From Methanobrevibacter sp. (GTDB lineage Archaea; Methanobacteriota; Methanobacteria; Methanobacteriales; Methanobacteriaceae): a stretch of DNA of 40,576 bases. The DNA is taken from assembly GCA_024689425.1 (NCBI GenBank), contig JAILDN010000110.1, positions 1 to 40,576 of the forward strand. The letters are read 5' to 3'. The notes below the pieces were generated by a model that did no database searches, had not been told where the DNA came from, and worked only from the letters and a program-made list of their open reading frames with translations. The position numbers and the translations under genes are program-made. Positions 8,709 through 16,083 of this stretch are shown here, piece after piece (positions within the stretch are counted from its first letter, which is position 1; every line of letters begins with the position of its first letter).

Positions 8709-9227
8709 ATGAAAACTATTGCTTTAATCGGAAGTCCACGTAAAGATGGAAACTGTGATCAAATAGTCTCTAAACTACTTGATAACATTGACGGATACAC
8801 TAAAAAAATCTATTTAAACGATATAGATTTACAATTCTGTAATGCATGTCAAGAATGTCAAAAAGGAGACTGTATAAAAGATGACGATGGAAGAAAAATC
8901 ATAGACGAACTATTGGAAACTGATGTTATTATATTTGCTTCACCTGTTTACTATGGCCAAATGTCCGCACAGGCAAAAACAATTGTTGACAGATTCTACA
9001 TGATATCACAAAATCCAGAAAAATCTTTTGAAGGTAAAAAAGTAGTGTTGATATTCACTCAAGCAAATCCTTCAGATGCATTTGACGGATACATAAAATC
9101 ATTAGAAACAATGCCGTTTTCTTTCATGGGTATGGAAGTAATCGACACCATAATTGCTAAAGGTGCTGCTGGCAAAGGCGAAGGTATCGAAGAAGCACTT
9201 GAAAAAATAGAAGAATTGGAGATTTAA
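8709..9227 (+). CDS. iron-sulfur flavoprotein (Isf-like, flavodoxin fold)
   Basis: The 172-residue protein has the flavodoxin-like fold of NADPH-dependent FMN reductases: the FMN phosphate loop is GSPRKDGNCDQ at residues 8-18, and SPVYYGQMSAQAK is the second flavin contact. Cysteines 44, 47, 50 and 55 form the compact Cx2Cx2Cx4C cluster motif of archaeal iron-sulfur flavoproteins, which bind a 4Fe-4S cluster beside FMN and pass electrons, often in oxygen or peroxide stress. GGAG lies 10 bases before the ATG. It is divergent from metY and shares its operator-rich promoter region, which ties it to sulfur or redox control. The natural redox partner is unknown. Confidence 0.88.
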   Translation: MKTIALIGSPRKDGNCDQIVSKLLDNIDGYTKKIYLNDIDLQFCNACQECQKGDCIKDDDGRKIIDELLETDVIIFASPVYYGQMSAQAKTIVDRFYMISQNPEKSFEGKKVVLIFTQANPSDAFDGYIKSLETMPFSFMGMEVIDTIIAKGAAGKGEGIEEALEKIEELEI

Positions 9228-9233
9228 ATCTCC
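9218..9233. terminator. palindrome between convergent flavoprotein gene and cysS
   Basis: A perfect 16-base palindrome, GGAGATTTAAATCTCC, spans the flavoprotein stop codon and ends just before the cysS stop. A GGAGA/TCTCC stem could act as a weak bidirectional terminator. It lacks a long T-run, so the call is tentative. Confidence 0.35.
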
Positions 9234-9234
9234 T

Positions 9235-10575
9235 TTAATCATTTATTTCATAACCTAATTCATTTAGGTTATCTCTTATTTTATCAGACAAATCATACTG
9301 TTTTGCAGATCTTAATTCTTGTCTAACATTTAAAATCACATCCAATAATTCATCAGAACCGGATGAAACTTCAACAATATTAAAATCAATTCCTAATATA
9401 AGACTAACATCATCTAAAAATGATTTAATAGCTATTTTATCATTCTCTGATAATTCCTGATTTTTACATGCATTAATCAATACAAAAATGGCTGCAATAG
9501 CTTTTGGAGTATTAAAATCATCGTCCATACTTGCAAAGAATTCCTCTTTTGCAGCTTTTAATGCTTCATTATTAGACTCTACTTCACTTACCTCAACATC
9601 TAAAGCCGTGTAGAATTTTTTAATTTTTTCTAAACTTTTCTGTGACTGATGAAGAGAATCTTTTGAAAAATCAATCGGACTTCTATAATGAGTTGATAAA
9701 ACAAAGAATCTGAAAGTATCTGCATCATAATCTTCAAGCAAATCACGGATTGTAATAAAGTTATTCAAAGATTTTGACATTTTTTCTCCATTTACATTTA
9801 AAAATCCTGTGTGTAACCAGAATTTAACCATAGGAGCCTTTCCACTTACAGCTTCCATTTGAGTAATTTCTGCCTCGTGGTGAGGGAATATTAAGTCAAG
9901 ACCTCCACCGTGCGCATCATATTGCGGACCGAAGTAATATTCAGTTATTGCAGTATCTTCAATATGCCAACCAGGTCTTCCATCACCCCATGGAGAAGGC
10001 CAAACAGGTTCATCCACTCCTTCACGTTTTTTCCATAATGCAAAATCCTGTGGATTTTTCTTTGTAGTTTCGGCCAAATCCCTATGGGATTCTAACTCTT
10101 CAATATTACGATTTGATAATTTTCCAAATTCAGGGAATTTTTCAATTTCAAAGTAAACTCCATCTTCAGTTTCATAAGCAAAACCTTTATCCAATAATCT
10201 TTGAATTTGGTCAATTATTTCATCAACATGATCTGTTGCTCTTGCGAATAAATTAACACCTGTGACATTTAATTTGGTCATGTCCTCAATGTATCTTTTT
10301 TCAAACTTCCTAGCTATATCATGTGCTGGAATTCCGGACTCTTTTGACCTATTTATGATTTTATCATCAATGTCAGTGATATTCTGAATATAAAAAACTG
10401 CATATCCTGAGTATTCTAAATATCTTTTAATTGTATCAAAAGAAATATAGGTTCTTCCATGACCTATATGAGCATCATCATAAACTGTAGGTCCACAAAC
10501 AAATAAATTTACACGATTTTTGTTAATGGTTACAAAAGTTTCTTTACTACGAGTTAATGTAGAGTAAACATCCAT
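9235..10575 (-). CDS. cysS: cysteinyl-tRNA synthetase
   Basis: The 446-residue class I synthetase charges tRNA-Cys with cysteine. The zinc-site cysteine 27 is in FVCGPTVYD, the HIGH motif is AHIGHGRTY near residue 37, and KMSKS is in GEKMSKSLNNF near 265. The later zinc-site segment reads WHIEDTAI where bacterial enzymes have WHIECSAM, so one of the classic zinc ligands is Asp; FPHHEAE keeps His and Glu. GAGG precedes the ATG. The gene starts 39 bases after the end of the tRNA-Cys gene on the same strand, so enzyme and substrate tRNA are probably co-transcribed. Having CysRS means cysteine charging need not depend on the methanogen SepRS/SepCysS route. Confidence 0.96.
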   Translation of the reverse strand: MDVYSTLTRSKETFVTINKNRVNLFVCGPTVYDDAHIGHGRTYISFDTIKRYLEYSGYAVFYIQNITDIDDKIINRSKESGIPAHDIARKFEKRYIEDMTKLNVTGVNLFARATDHVDEIIDQIQRLLDKGFAYETEDGVYFEIEKFPEFGKLSNRNIEELESHRDLAETTKKNPQDFALWKKREGVDEPVWPSPWGDGRPGWHIEDTAITEYYFGPQYDAHGGGLDLIFPHHEAEITQMEAVSGKAPMVKFWLHTGFLNVNGEKMSKSLNNFITIRDLLEDYDADTFRFFVLSTHYRSPIDFSKDSLHQSQKSLEKIKKFYTALDVEVSEVESNNEALKAAKEEFFASMDDDFNTPKAIAAIFVLINACKNQELSENDKIAIKSFLDDVSLILGIDFNIVEVSSGSDELLDVILNVRQELRSAKQYDLSDKIRDNLNELGYEIND

Positions 10576-10613
10576 AAAATAACCTCAAAAAAAATAATTT
10601 AATCGTAAAATAG

Positions 10614-10685
10614 AGGCAAGTAAGGGATTTGAACCCCTGTTTCATGGTCTGCAGCCACGCACCTAAGCCACTCGGTTAACTTGCC
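10614..10685 (-). tRNA. tRNA-Cys (anticodon GCA)
   Basis: Read on the minus strand this folds as a complete 72-base tRNA: acceptor GGCAAGT paired with ACTTGCC (7 bp), D-arm ACC/GGT, anticodon stem CGTGG/CCATG with loop CTGCAGA (anticodon GCA), variable loop AAAC, and T-arm AGGGG-TTCAAAT-CCCTT. The discriminator base is U, the known identity base for cysteine tRNAs. CCA is not encoded. A TATA-like TTTATATA (minus strand, about 10725-10732) lies about 40 bases upstream. It is directly upstream of cysS. Confidence 0.97.
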
Positions 10686-10758
10686 CATAAAAATTAAAGT
10701 ATAATAAGATATTGTAAGTTAATAGTATATAAACATTACTAAAAACGCCAATATTTTA

Positions 10759-11133
10759 CTATTCTAACTCTGATCCCATACAAGATTGACAATCTTCCCC
10801 AAGTTCTGATTTATCGATACCTAATTGGGTTAATACATCAACCGTCTCTACTTGTTTACATATACTACAAGTTCTACTAATTAAATCAGCTTTTGTAGAC
10901 TCCCCAGTTGATAACTCTAAAGCAAAATCTTTAATCATATATTTTACATGGTCATCTAACTTAATTCCACTTCCACGTTTATCAGTAATATACTGAGATA
11001 CTGCAGGTTGAGTTATATCCATTAGTTCAGAAACATCTTTTTGTTTCATACCTAAATTTAATAACTCTTTAGCTAATTCTGACCTAATCGCAGGAATTAC
11101 ATACCATACTACAATTTCACAGGGCGGTTTCAT
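10759..11133 (-). CDS. XRE-type helix-turn-helix regulator with C-terminal CxxC pairs
   Basis: The 124-residue protein fits the archaeal family of XRE-type helix-turn-helix regulators described as COG2522. The helix-turn-helix spans about residues 28-50, with VSELMDITQPAVSQYI as turn and recognition helix. The C-terminal part carries Cys89-x2-Cys92 and Cys115-x2-Cys118, a four-cysteine site that could hold zinc or an Fe-S cluster, or act as a thiol switch. It begins 11 bases after cysE with GGAG 8 bases before the ATG, so it is co-transcribed with cysE. Its place in the cysteine island makes it the best candidate to bind the palindromes upstream of metY, cysE and cysK. That link is inference. 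Confidence 0.8.
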   Translation of the reverse strand: MKPPCEIVVWYVIPAIRSELAKELLNLGMKQKDVSELMDITQPAVSQYITDKRGSGIKLDDHVKYMIKDFALELSTGESTKADLISRTCSICKQVETVDVLTQLGIDKSELGEDCQSCMGSELE

Positions 11134-11144
11134 GAGAATTTCTC

Positions 11145-11843
11145 CTATTTTTTTAGTTTTATCTTTTCTAACTCATCAATATTATCTTCAGTAAGACAAA
11201 TTTCATTTTTTTCAAATAAAATTCTAATTTGTTCATCATTTTCTTTTAAATGTTCTTGAATTGTATTGATTGCATCTGCAACAGGGTCCGGAAGTTTATT
11301 ATGGTCTAAGTCGACTTTAATAGGTTTTCGTTTACATTTAACAATTCTTCCAGGAACACCAACACAAGTGGATTCTGGAGGAACATCTTTTAAAACAACA
11401 GCACCAGTTCCAATTTTGGAATATTCACCAATAGTGATATTTCCCATTACTTTAGCTCCAGCACCTATAATTGCTCCCTTTTCAACAGTCGGGTGTCTTT
11501 TAGTTTTTTCTGTACTGGTTCCACCAAGAATTACACCCTGATAAATCAATACATCATCACCAACTTCTGCTGTTTCTCCAACAACAACACCCATACCATG
11601 GTCAATAAAAACTCGTTTACCAAATGTTGCACCAGGATGAATTTCAATACCTGTCAAAAATCTTGCTAAATTAGAATTCATTCTAGCCAGTAATTTAAGA
11701 GAATGAGTCCACAAATAATGACTTACTCTATGCATTATTAATGCGTAGAATCCTGGATAACAAAGAAATATTTCTAAAGTATTCCTCGCAGCAGGATCCT
11801 TATCCTTAATAGCCTGAATTTCACCTTTCAACCTATCTAACAT
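11145..11843 (-). CDS. cysE: serine O-acetyltransferase
   Basis: The 232-residue enzyme acetylates serine with acetyl-CoA to give O-acetylserine, the substrate of the CysK encoded upstream. It has the short CysE/EpsC-type layout: a helical N-terminal part, then a left-handed beta-helix of hexapeptide repeats from about residue 70 (HPGATFGKRVFIDHGMGVVV, then GETAEVGDDVLIYQGV), with the catalytic His/Asp pair in FIDHGMG and the CoA loop at GGTSTEKTKRHP. The C-terminal tail after GVPGRIVK is long and charged, ending in KLKK rather than the Ile tail that docks into CysK in bacterial complexes. It is followed at once by the HTH regulator gene. An operator-like palindrome lies 172 bases upstream. 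Confidence 0.94.
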   Translation of the reverse strand: MLDRLKGEIQAIKDKDPAARNTLEIFLCYPGFYALIMHRVSHYLWTHSLKLLARMNSNLARFLTGIEIHPGATFGKRVFIDHGMGVVVGETAEVGDDVLIYQGVILGGTSTEKTKRHPTVEKGAIIGAGAKVMGNITIGEYSKIGTGAVVLKDVPPESTCVGVPGRIVKCKRKPIKVDLDHNKLPDPVADAINTIQEHLKENDEQIRILFEKNEICLTEDNIDELEKIKLKK

Positions 11844-12014
11844 TAATAAGCCTCAACATTTTATTGAATAATATGATATAATTTTTCTATCTTAAATCTG
11901 TTATAAACCTATGAAAAGAATAATTTAACCAAAATTTCATAAAATATTTAATATTAGTTAATTAATAATCACAAATGAATAACAGAGTTAGTATTTTCAC
12001 TAGATAGTTCTATT

Positions 12015-12028
12015 ATATCATATGTTAT
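12015..12028. promoter_or_regulatory. operator-like palindrome upstream of cysE
   Basis: ATATCATATGTTAT differs at one position from the perfect palindrome ATAACATATGTTAT found twice at metY and the flavoprotein gene. It lies between the cysK stop and cysE, next to an A/T-rich TATA-like stretch at 12027-12038 readable on the minus strand. A weaker TAAC-N3-GTTA element occurs at 11980-11990. Confidence 0.5.
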
Positions 12029-12051
12029 ATTTAAATATTCTTATTTAAAAT

Positions 12052-12999
12052 CTATTCAAATAACCAGTCAACAGAAAGATATCTTTCCCCATTGTCAGGC
12101 AATATTGCAATGATTCTTTTTCCTTTATTTTCTTCTTTTTTAGCTAATTCAAGTGCAGCAAATGTAGCAGCTCCAGATGATATTCCTGCAAATATGCCTT
12201 CTTTTTTAGCTAAATTAACTAATGTGTTACCTGCATCTTCATTAGCTACAGGGAAGATTTCATCAATGAGATTTTCATCATAAATTGAAGGTACAAAACC
12301 TGCACCAATACCTTGGATTTTATGAGGCCCTTTTTCTCCCTTACCTAATGTTTGAGAATCTTTAGGTTCAACAGCAACAATCTTAACATCAGGAACTTCT
12401 TCTTTTAAGACTTTAGCAATACCGGTTACAGTTCCTCCGGTACCTACACCTGCAACAATAATATCCACATCACCTTCAGTGTCTCTTAAGATTTCCTGAG
12501 CAGTTGTTTTTGCATGGATTTCCACATTAGCCTGATTATCGAATTGGCCCAAAATAATTGCATTTGAATTTTCTTCTTTAAGTTCATTGGCTTTTGCAAT
12601 AGCTCCACCCATACCTTCAGAACCTGGTGTTAAAACAATTTCAGCACCAAAAATAGCTAATAATTTCCTTCTTTCAATAGACATGGTTTCAGGCATTGTT
12701 AATATTAACTTATAACCTTTAGCGGCTGCTGCAAAACCAAGACCAATACCAGTATTTCCACTAGTTGGTTCGATAATGACAGTGTCTTCATTAATTAATC
12801 CTTTTTGCTCTGCATCTTCAATCATTGCAACTGAAACACGATCTTTTACACTTCCAGTTGGATTGAAAGATTCCATTTTTACATCAACTTCAGCTTCTAA
12901 ATCTTTTGTTAAATTGTTTAATCTTACGATAGGAGTGTTTCCAATAGCATCAATAACACTATCCAATACTCCTCTTTTTAATTTAGGAACATTTACCAT
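12052..12999 (-). CDS. cysK: cysteine synthase A (O-acetylserine sulfhydrylase)
   Basis: The 315-residue PLP enzyme makes cysteine from O-acetylserine and sulfide. The PLP lysine is Lys52 in NPTGSVKDRVS, the substrate loop is EPTSGNTGIG near 78-87, the phosphate-binding loop is GVGTGGTVTG near 186, and the pyridine-nitrogen serine is in GISSGAATFAA. Length and motifs are standard for CysK. GGAGG precedes the ATG. Its own promoter region carries two ATAAC-N4-GTTAT palindromes. A 208-base gap containing another operator separates it from cysE, so the two genes probably have separate promoters under common control. Confidence 0.95.
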   Translation of the reverse strand: MVNVPKLKRGVLDSVIDAIGNTPIVRLNNLTKDLEAEVDVKMESFNPTGSVKDRVSVAMIEDAEQKGLINEDTVIIEPTSGNTGIGLGFAAAAKGYKLILTMPETMSIERRKLLAIFGAEIVLTPGSEGMGGAIAKANELKEENSNAIILGQFDNQANVEIHAKTTAQEILRDTEGDVDIIVAGVGTGGTVTGIAKVLKEEVPDVKIVAVEPKDSQTLGKGEKGPHKIQGIGAGFVPSIYDENLIDEIFPVANEDAGNTLVNLAKKEGIFAGISSGAATFAALELAKKEENKGKRIIAILPDNGERYLSVDWLFE

Positions 13000-13063
13000 A
13001 TTTTTTCCTCCAAATTTTAAATTTATTTAATGGCATATTAAAGGGGTTATAATTAAAAGTTAT

Positions 13064-13097
13064 ATAACGATAGTTATTTTTATATAACTAATGTTAT
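13064..13097. promoter_or_regulatory. tandem operators upstream of cysK
   Basis: Two sites of the form ATAAC-N4-GTTAT lie exactly 20 bases apart: ATAACGATAGTTAT at 13064-13077 and ATAACTAATGTTAT at 13084-13097. A TATA-like element on the minus strand lies at 13110-13120, so the sites fall over the expected cysK transcription start. Two-turn spacing suggests two dimers on one face of the helix, most simply a repressor. Confidence 0.65.
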
Positions 13098-13133
13098 ATA
13101 ACACTGTTTTAATATATAAATATTTCTAAAAAA

Positions 13134-13760
13134 CTAGTTCCCATCATAATCACAAAGATAACAAATAGGACACATTTCACATTGAGGAGATGTTGGTTTA
13201 CAGATATTTTGACCAAACTGAACCATCAAATCATTTAATTTAATCCACAAATCCTTAGGTGCAATTTTAGACAATTCAACTTCAGTTTCCTCAGGGCTTT
13301 TGGTATCCACTAATCCCCACCTATTTGAAATCCTGTGAACATGGGTATCAACAGGAATGGCCGGAAGTTCAAAAGCAAAAACCAAAACACAATTGGCGGT
13401 TTTTCTACCAACACCAGGAAGTTTTACAAGCTCTTCTAAAGTATCAGGCACTTCACCACCATATTGGTCAATTAAAATCTGTGAAACCTCCTGAATACGG
13501 CCCGCCTTAACACGATAAAAACCTGCAGGTTTAATCAATTCCTGAATATCCTCTGTTGGAGCCTCAACGATTTCATAAATATCCTTATATTTTGAAAATA
13601 GATTTTCAGTTGCCTGATCAGTATTTTCATCCCTCGTTCTTTGAGATAAAATTGTTCTAACAAGAACCTGATAAGGGTCATGGTCTAAAAATTCCCTTAT
13701 TTCAAAAGTATCATCCAAAATTTCAACTATTTTTATAATTCTATCAGTCTTACTCATCAT
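13134..13760 (-). CDS. nth: endonuclease III-type DNA glycosylase/AP lyase
   Basis: The 208-residue base-excision repair enzyme removes oxidised pyrimidines. The helix-hairpin-helix with catalytic lysine is [13 protein letters not shown], the catalytic Asp is in [14 protein letters not shown], and the C-terminal cluster [17 protein letters not shown] has the Cx6Cx2Cx5C spacing of the 4Fe-4S loop. All key residues are present. Its ATG overlaps the aroA stop by four bases (ATGA type), so aroA and nth are translationally coupled. It ends just upstream of the cysK promoter region. Confidence 0.95.
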   Translation of the reverse strand: MMSKTDRIIKIVEILDDTFEIREFLDHDPYQVLVRTILSQRTRDENTDQATENLFSKYKDIYEIVEAPTEDIQELIKPAGFYRVKAGRIQEVSQILIDQYGGEVPDTLEELVKLPGVGRKTANCVLVFAFELPAIPVDTHVHRISNRWGLVDTKSPEETEVELSKIAPKDLWIKLNDLMVQFGQNICKPTSPQCEMCPICYLCDYDGN

Positions 13761-15073
13761 ACCAACTCTAATTCAAAACCAATATCCGCCATAGCTTCTA
13801 TAAAATTAGGAAAAGACACATCAAATACTTCTCCGTTAGTTATTTCAATGTCATGCTTTAAACCCACTAATGAAAATGCCATAGCTAACCTATGATCACC
13901 ACAGGAATCGACCACACCAGAAGACAATCCTCCAGTAATGCTCATTCCATCTTCAAACTCTTCTAATCTACAGTTTAATTTTCTAAGCTGTTTGCAAGTA
14001 GTATCAATACGATCTGTTTCTTTTACTCTCGCATGTTTTACTCCAGTAATATTTGTAGTTCCTTCAGCCATAGCCGCCAGAACAGCAACAGTAATCAGTA
14101 AGTCCGGAGCATTGGACAAATCTATATCAATTCCTTTAAGATTGCCATCCGATGAAATCTCCACATAATCATCATATATATTGATATCGGCACCCATTTT
14201 CTCCAATATTTCCAATATTAACTTATCTCCTTGTTTAGACTTTTTAAATAAATTTAAAATTTTTGCATTACCTCCATTAATGGCAATGGCTGCAAGTAAA
14301 TAAGATGCAGATGAATAATCTCCTTCAATTGTATAATCACAGGATTTATATGATTGTTTTTTAATTTTAAATTCATCTATTCTACAGCTTTGATGCACCT
14401 TTGAACAATCATCATGCTTTACATAGAAACCTTTCAAAACCTTCACACCAAATTTTTTCATTATATCCATTGTCATATCAACATAAGGGCGTGATTTAAA
14501 TTCCGGAAGGACAAACAAAGTAACTCCCCCTTGAGATAAAGGAGAAGAAATCAAAATTGATGAAATATATTGTGAACTAACACTACCTGAAATATTAGTT
14601 TCACCACCAATATATCCCGGTTTAATTAAAATTGGTGCTTTGCCATTATTATTGATTGATTCAGTTTTAACACCCAAACTATCAAGAGCTCCCATTAATA
14701 ACTCCATCGGGCGGGTTTGAAGTGAATCATCACCAGTTAAAATTACTTCATTATCAGATAGAGCAGAAACACTAGTCATTAAACGTAATGTGGTTCCAGA
14801 ATTAGCTAAATCAATAGGACCAATGCTTGAATTGTGTAATTTTCCACCAGCCCCAATAACTTCAAGATAATCTTCTTTTTCAGTTATTTTTGCACCTAAT
14901 GTCTTACATACATTGATGGAAGCCAAAGTATCTTCAGAAAATAACATATCATATAGTTTTGAAGTGCCTTCAGCCAAAGATGCTAAAATCACTGCTCTGT
15001 GAGAATAACTTTTGGAAGGAGGAGCCTTAACAACACCACCAATATTAGAAATACTTTTCACTTTAAGTCTCAT
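13757..15073 (-). CDS. aroA: 3-phosphoshikimate 1-carboxyvinyltransferase (EPSP synthase)
   Basis: The 438-residue enzyme transfers enolpyruvyl from PEP to shikimate 3-phosphate in aromatic amino acid synthesis. Motifs: [16 protein letters not shown] at the N-terminus, [19 protein letters not shown], and the C-terminal KETDRI and GDHRLAMA segments. There is an insertion around residues 220-240 ([18 protein letters not shown]), richer in Cys and Lys than usual, which I read as a family variation. No Shine-Dalgarno precedes the ATG and only 41 bases separate it from the divergent acetyltransferase, so the mRNA is probably leaderless. nth follows with a four-base overlap. Confidence 0.95.
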   Translation of the reverse strand: MRLKVKSISNIGGVVKAPPSKSYSHRAVILASLAEGTSKLYDMLFSEDTLASINVCKTLGAKITEKEDYLEVIGAGGKLHNSSIGPIDLANSGTTLRLMTSVSALSDNEVILTGDDSLQTRPMELLMGALDSLGVKTESINNNGKAPILIKPGYIGGETNISGSVSSQYISSILISSPLSQGGVTLFVLPEFKSRPYVDMTMDIMKKFGVKVLKGFYVKHDDCSKVHQSCRIDEFKIKKQSYKSCDYTIEGDYSSASYLLAAIAINGGNAKILNLFKKSKQGDKLILEILEKMGADINIYDDYVEISSDGNLKGIDIDLSNAPDLLITVAVLAAMAEGTTNITGVKHARVKETDRIDTTCKQLRKLNCRLEEFEDGMSITGGLSSGVVDSCGDHRLAMAFSLVGLKHDIEITNGEVFDVSFPNFIEAMADIGFELELV

Positions 15074-15114
15074 TGTAAATAAATTTAGATAAAATAAATT
15101 ATATATTTACCTAT

Positions 15115-15678
15115 ATGAAAGAGATTGAAAAACTTAAAGCAGGACTTGAATATTGTTTTGATGATGAAGAAGTAGCTGATTTAAAAAATAATGCAATTAA
15201 AAATTCACAAATTTATAATAATATTGATAGAACAGACCGTGAATCCAAAAGAGAGTTTTTAAAAGAAATGCTTGGAAGTGTAGGCGAAAATGTAGATATT
15301 GAAGACATTTTTAACTGCGACAATGGAAAAAACATTTTCATCGGAAATAACTTTGTGGGCAATTACAATTTAACAATTTTGGATGTAAAAGAAGTATATA
15401 TCGGAAATGATGTCATGATTGGCCCGAATACGACCATCACTACTGTAGGCCACCCAATAAGTCCAAAAGGAAGGCGTCAAAGACTAGCAGTAGCCAGTGA
15501 AGTTAAAATTGGAAATGATGTCTGGATTGGAGCAAATGTTTGTGTGCTTCCAGGAGTAACCATTGGAGATAATGTAATAATAGGTGCCGGAGCAGTAGTT
15601 AACAAAGATATTCCCGACAATTCTATAGCCGTTGGCGTGCCTGCAAAAGTTATCAAAAAAATTGAAAATGATATATAA
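15115..15678 (+). CDS. hexapeptide-repeat acetyltransferase (maltose/galactoside O-acetyltransferase family)
   Basis: The 187-residue protein is a left-handed beta-helix acyltransferase. The N-terminal helical region ([19 protein letters not shown]...[18 protein letters not shown]) is the maltose-acetyltransferase N-terminal domain, and residues about 75-180 are hexapeptide repeats with the catalytic His in [13 protein letters not shown] and an end cap of [11 protein letters not shown]. It would acetylate a sugar or similar hydroxyl compound with acetyl-CoA; the acceptor cannot be named. No Shine-Dalgarno precedes the ATG, consistent with a leaderless mRNA. The divergent neighbour aroA gives no functional clue. 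Confidence 0.88.
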   Translation: MKEIEKLKAGLEYCFDDEEVADLKNNAIKNSQIYNNIDRTDRESKREFLKEMLGSVGENVDIEDIFNCDNGKNIFIGNNFVGNYNLTILDVKEVYIGNDVMIGPNTTITTVGHPISPKGRRQRLAVASEVKIGNDVWIGANVCVLPGVTIGDNVIIGAGAVVNKDIPDNSIAVGVPAKVIKKIENDI

Positions 15679-15747
15679 ATACTTTACTTATGATTGAGGA
15701 CAATTTTTATAAGTAGAAACAATATTTAGAAGTAAGCTCAACAAGCT

Positions 15748-15755
15748 TTATATAG
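15748..15755 (+). promoter_or_regulatory. TATA box of the candidate RNA gene
   Basis: TTATATAG lies about 25-30 bases before the first hairpin of the candidate RNA, the spacing expected for an archaeal TATA box and transcription start. The nearest upstream plus-strand gene stops at 15678. Confidence 0.5.
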
Positions 15756-15777
15756 ATAAATACTCATAAAAATTAAT

Positions 15778-15991
15778 TGACATCGCAATTGATGTCTAAT
15801 CATATACGAAAATTCAACATAAAACCCTAATGTGTAAAAACATTAGAAAAAGGGTGAGATTAAAAAAGTAAATAGGTTCATATGTGAATCATCAAAATTG
15901 GCTAAAATAAGGTGGGAGGTTCAAACATGCTTTCCATTAACACATCACCAGCATACATTGATGTATGTAATCTCACCCTACAACTCTTTTT
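15778..15991 (+). ncRNA. candidate structured RNA, possibly encoding a 24-residue peptide
   Basis: This lies in the only long gap of the window (15679-16121). Visible structure: hairpin GACATC/GATGTC at 15779-15796; hairpin CTAATG/CATTAG at 15827-15846; a perfect 12-bp long-range stem, AGGGTGAGATTA at 15851-15862 with TAATCTCACCCT at 15968-15979; inside it GGTTCA/TGAATC at 15875-15890, a GGTG/CACC stem at 15911-15914/15946-15949, and CATACA-TTGA-TGTATG at 15952-15967 abutting the long stem. A T-run follows at 15987-15991. An upstream ACCCT (15824-15828) could instead pair with the AGGGT that opens the 12-bp stem. It does not match SRP RNA, RNase P RNA or tRNA as far as I can see. The role is unknown. 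Confidence 0.5.
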
Positions 15992-16001
15992 ATTAAAATA
16001 A
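15927..16001 (+). CDS. possible 24-residue small ORF inside the candidate RNA
   Basis: An ATG at 15927 opens a 24-codon frame (begins MLSINTSPAYIDVCN, ends LFLLK) closed by TAA. It is preceded by GGGAGGT at 15914-15920, one of the strongest Shine-Dalgarno sequences in the window, with 6 bases of spacing. The peptide is hydrophobic and carries one Cys. In the folded RNA the GGAGG can pair with CTTTCC at 15930-15935, hiding ribosome site and start codon. Against it: the frame is very short and contains one strand of the long stem. It could be real, or the GGAGG could be purely structural. Confidence 0.3.
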   Translation: MLSINTSPAYIDVCNLTLQLFLLK

Positions 16002-16083
16002 CTATTTAAAAGTTTTCTTATTGCAAAAGGCAATATTATAATGAGTTTAGAAAAAAATAAAAAGATTAGAATATTGTATGAGA

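Noticed and set aside
11980-11990. TAAC-N3-GTTA as another sulfur-island operator
   Set aside because: Spacer of three and incomplete arms; in such AT-rich DNA this can arise by chance, so I did not count it among the seven sites.
13757-15073. aroA as the related UDP-GlcNAc enolpyruvyl transferase
   Set aside because: The SKSYSHRA start, KETDRI and GDHRLAMA motifs are specific to EPSP synthase.
15830-15871. 13-codon ORF (begins MCKNIRKR) in the 5' part of the candidate RNA
   Set aside because: No ribosome site precedes it and it overlaps the hairpin and long-stem strands; more likely chance.
15911-15930. GGTTCAAAC in the candidate RNA, similar to a tRNA T-loop
   Set aside because: No T-stem or acceptor stem pairs around it; the TTCAAA similarity alone is not enough for a tRNA.
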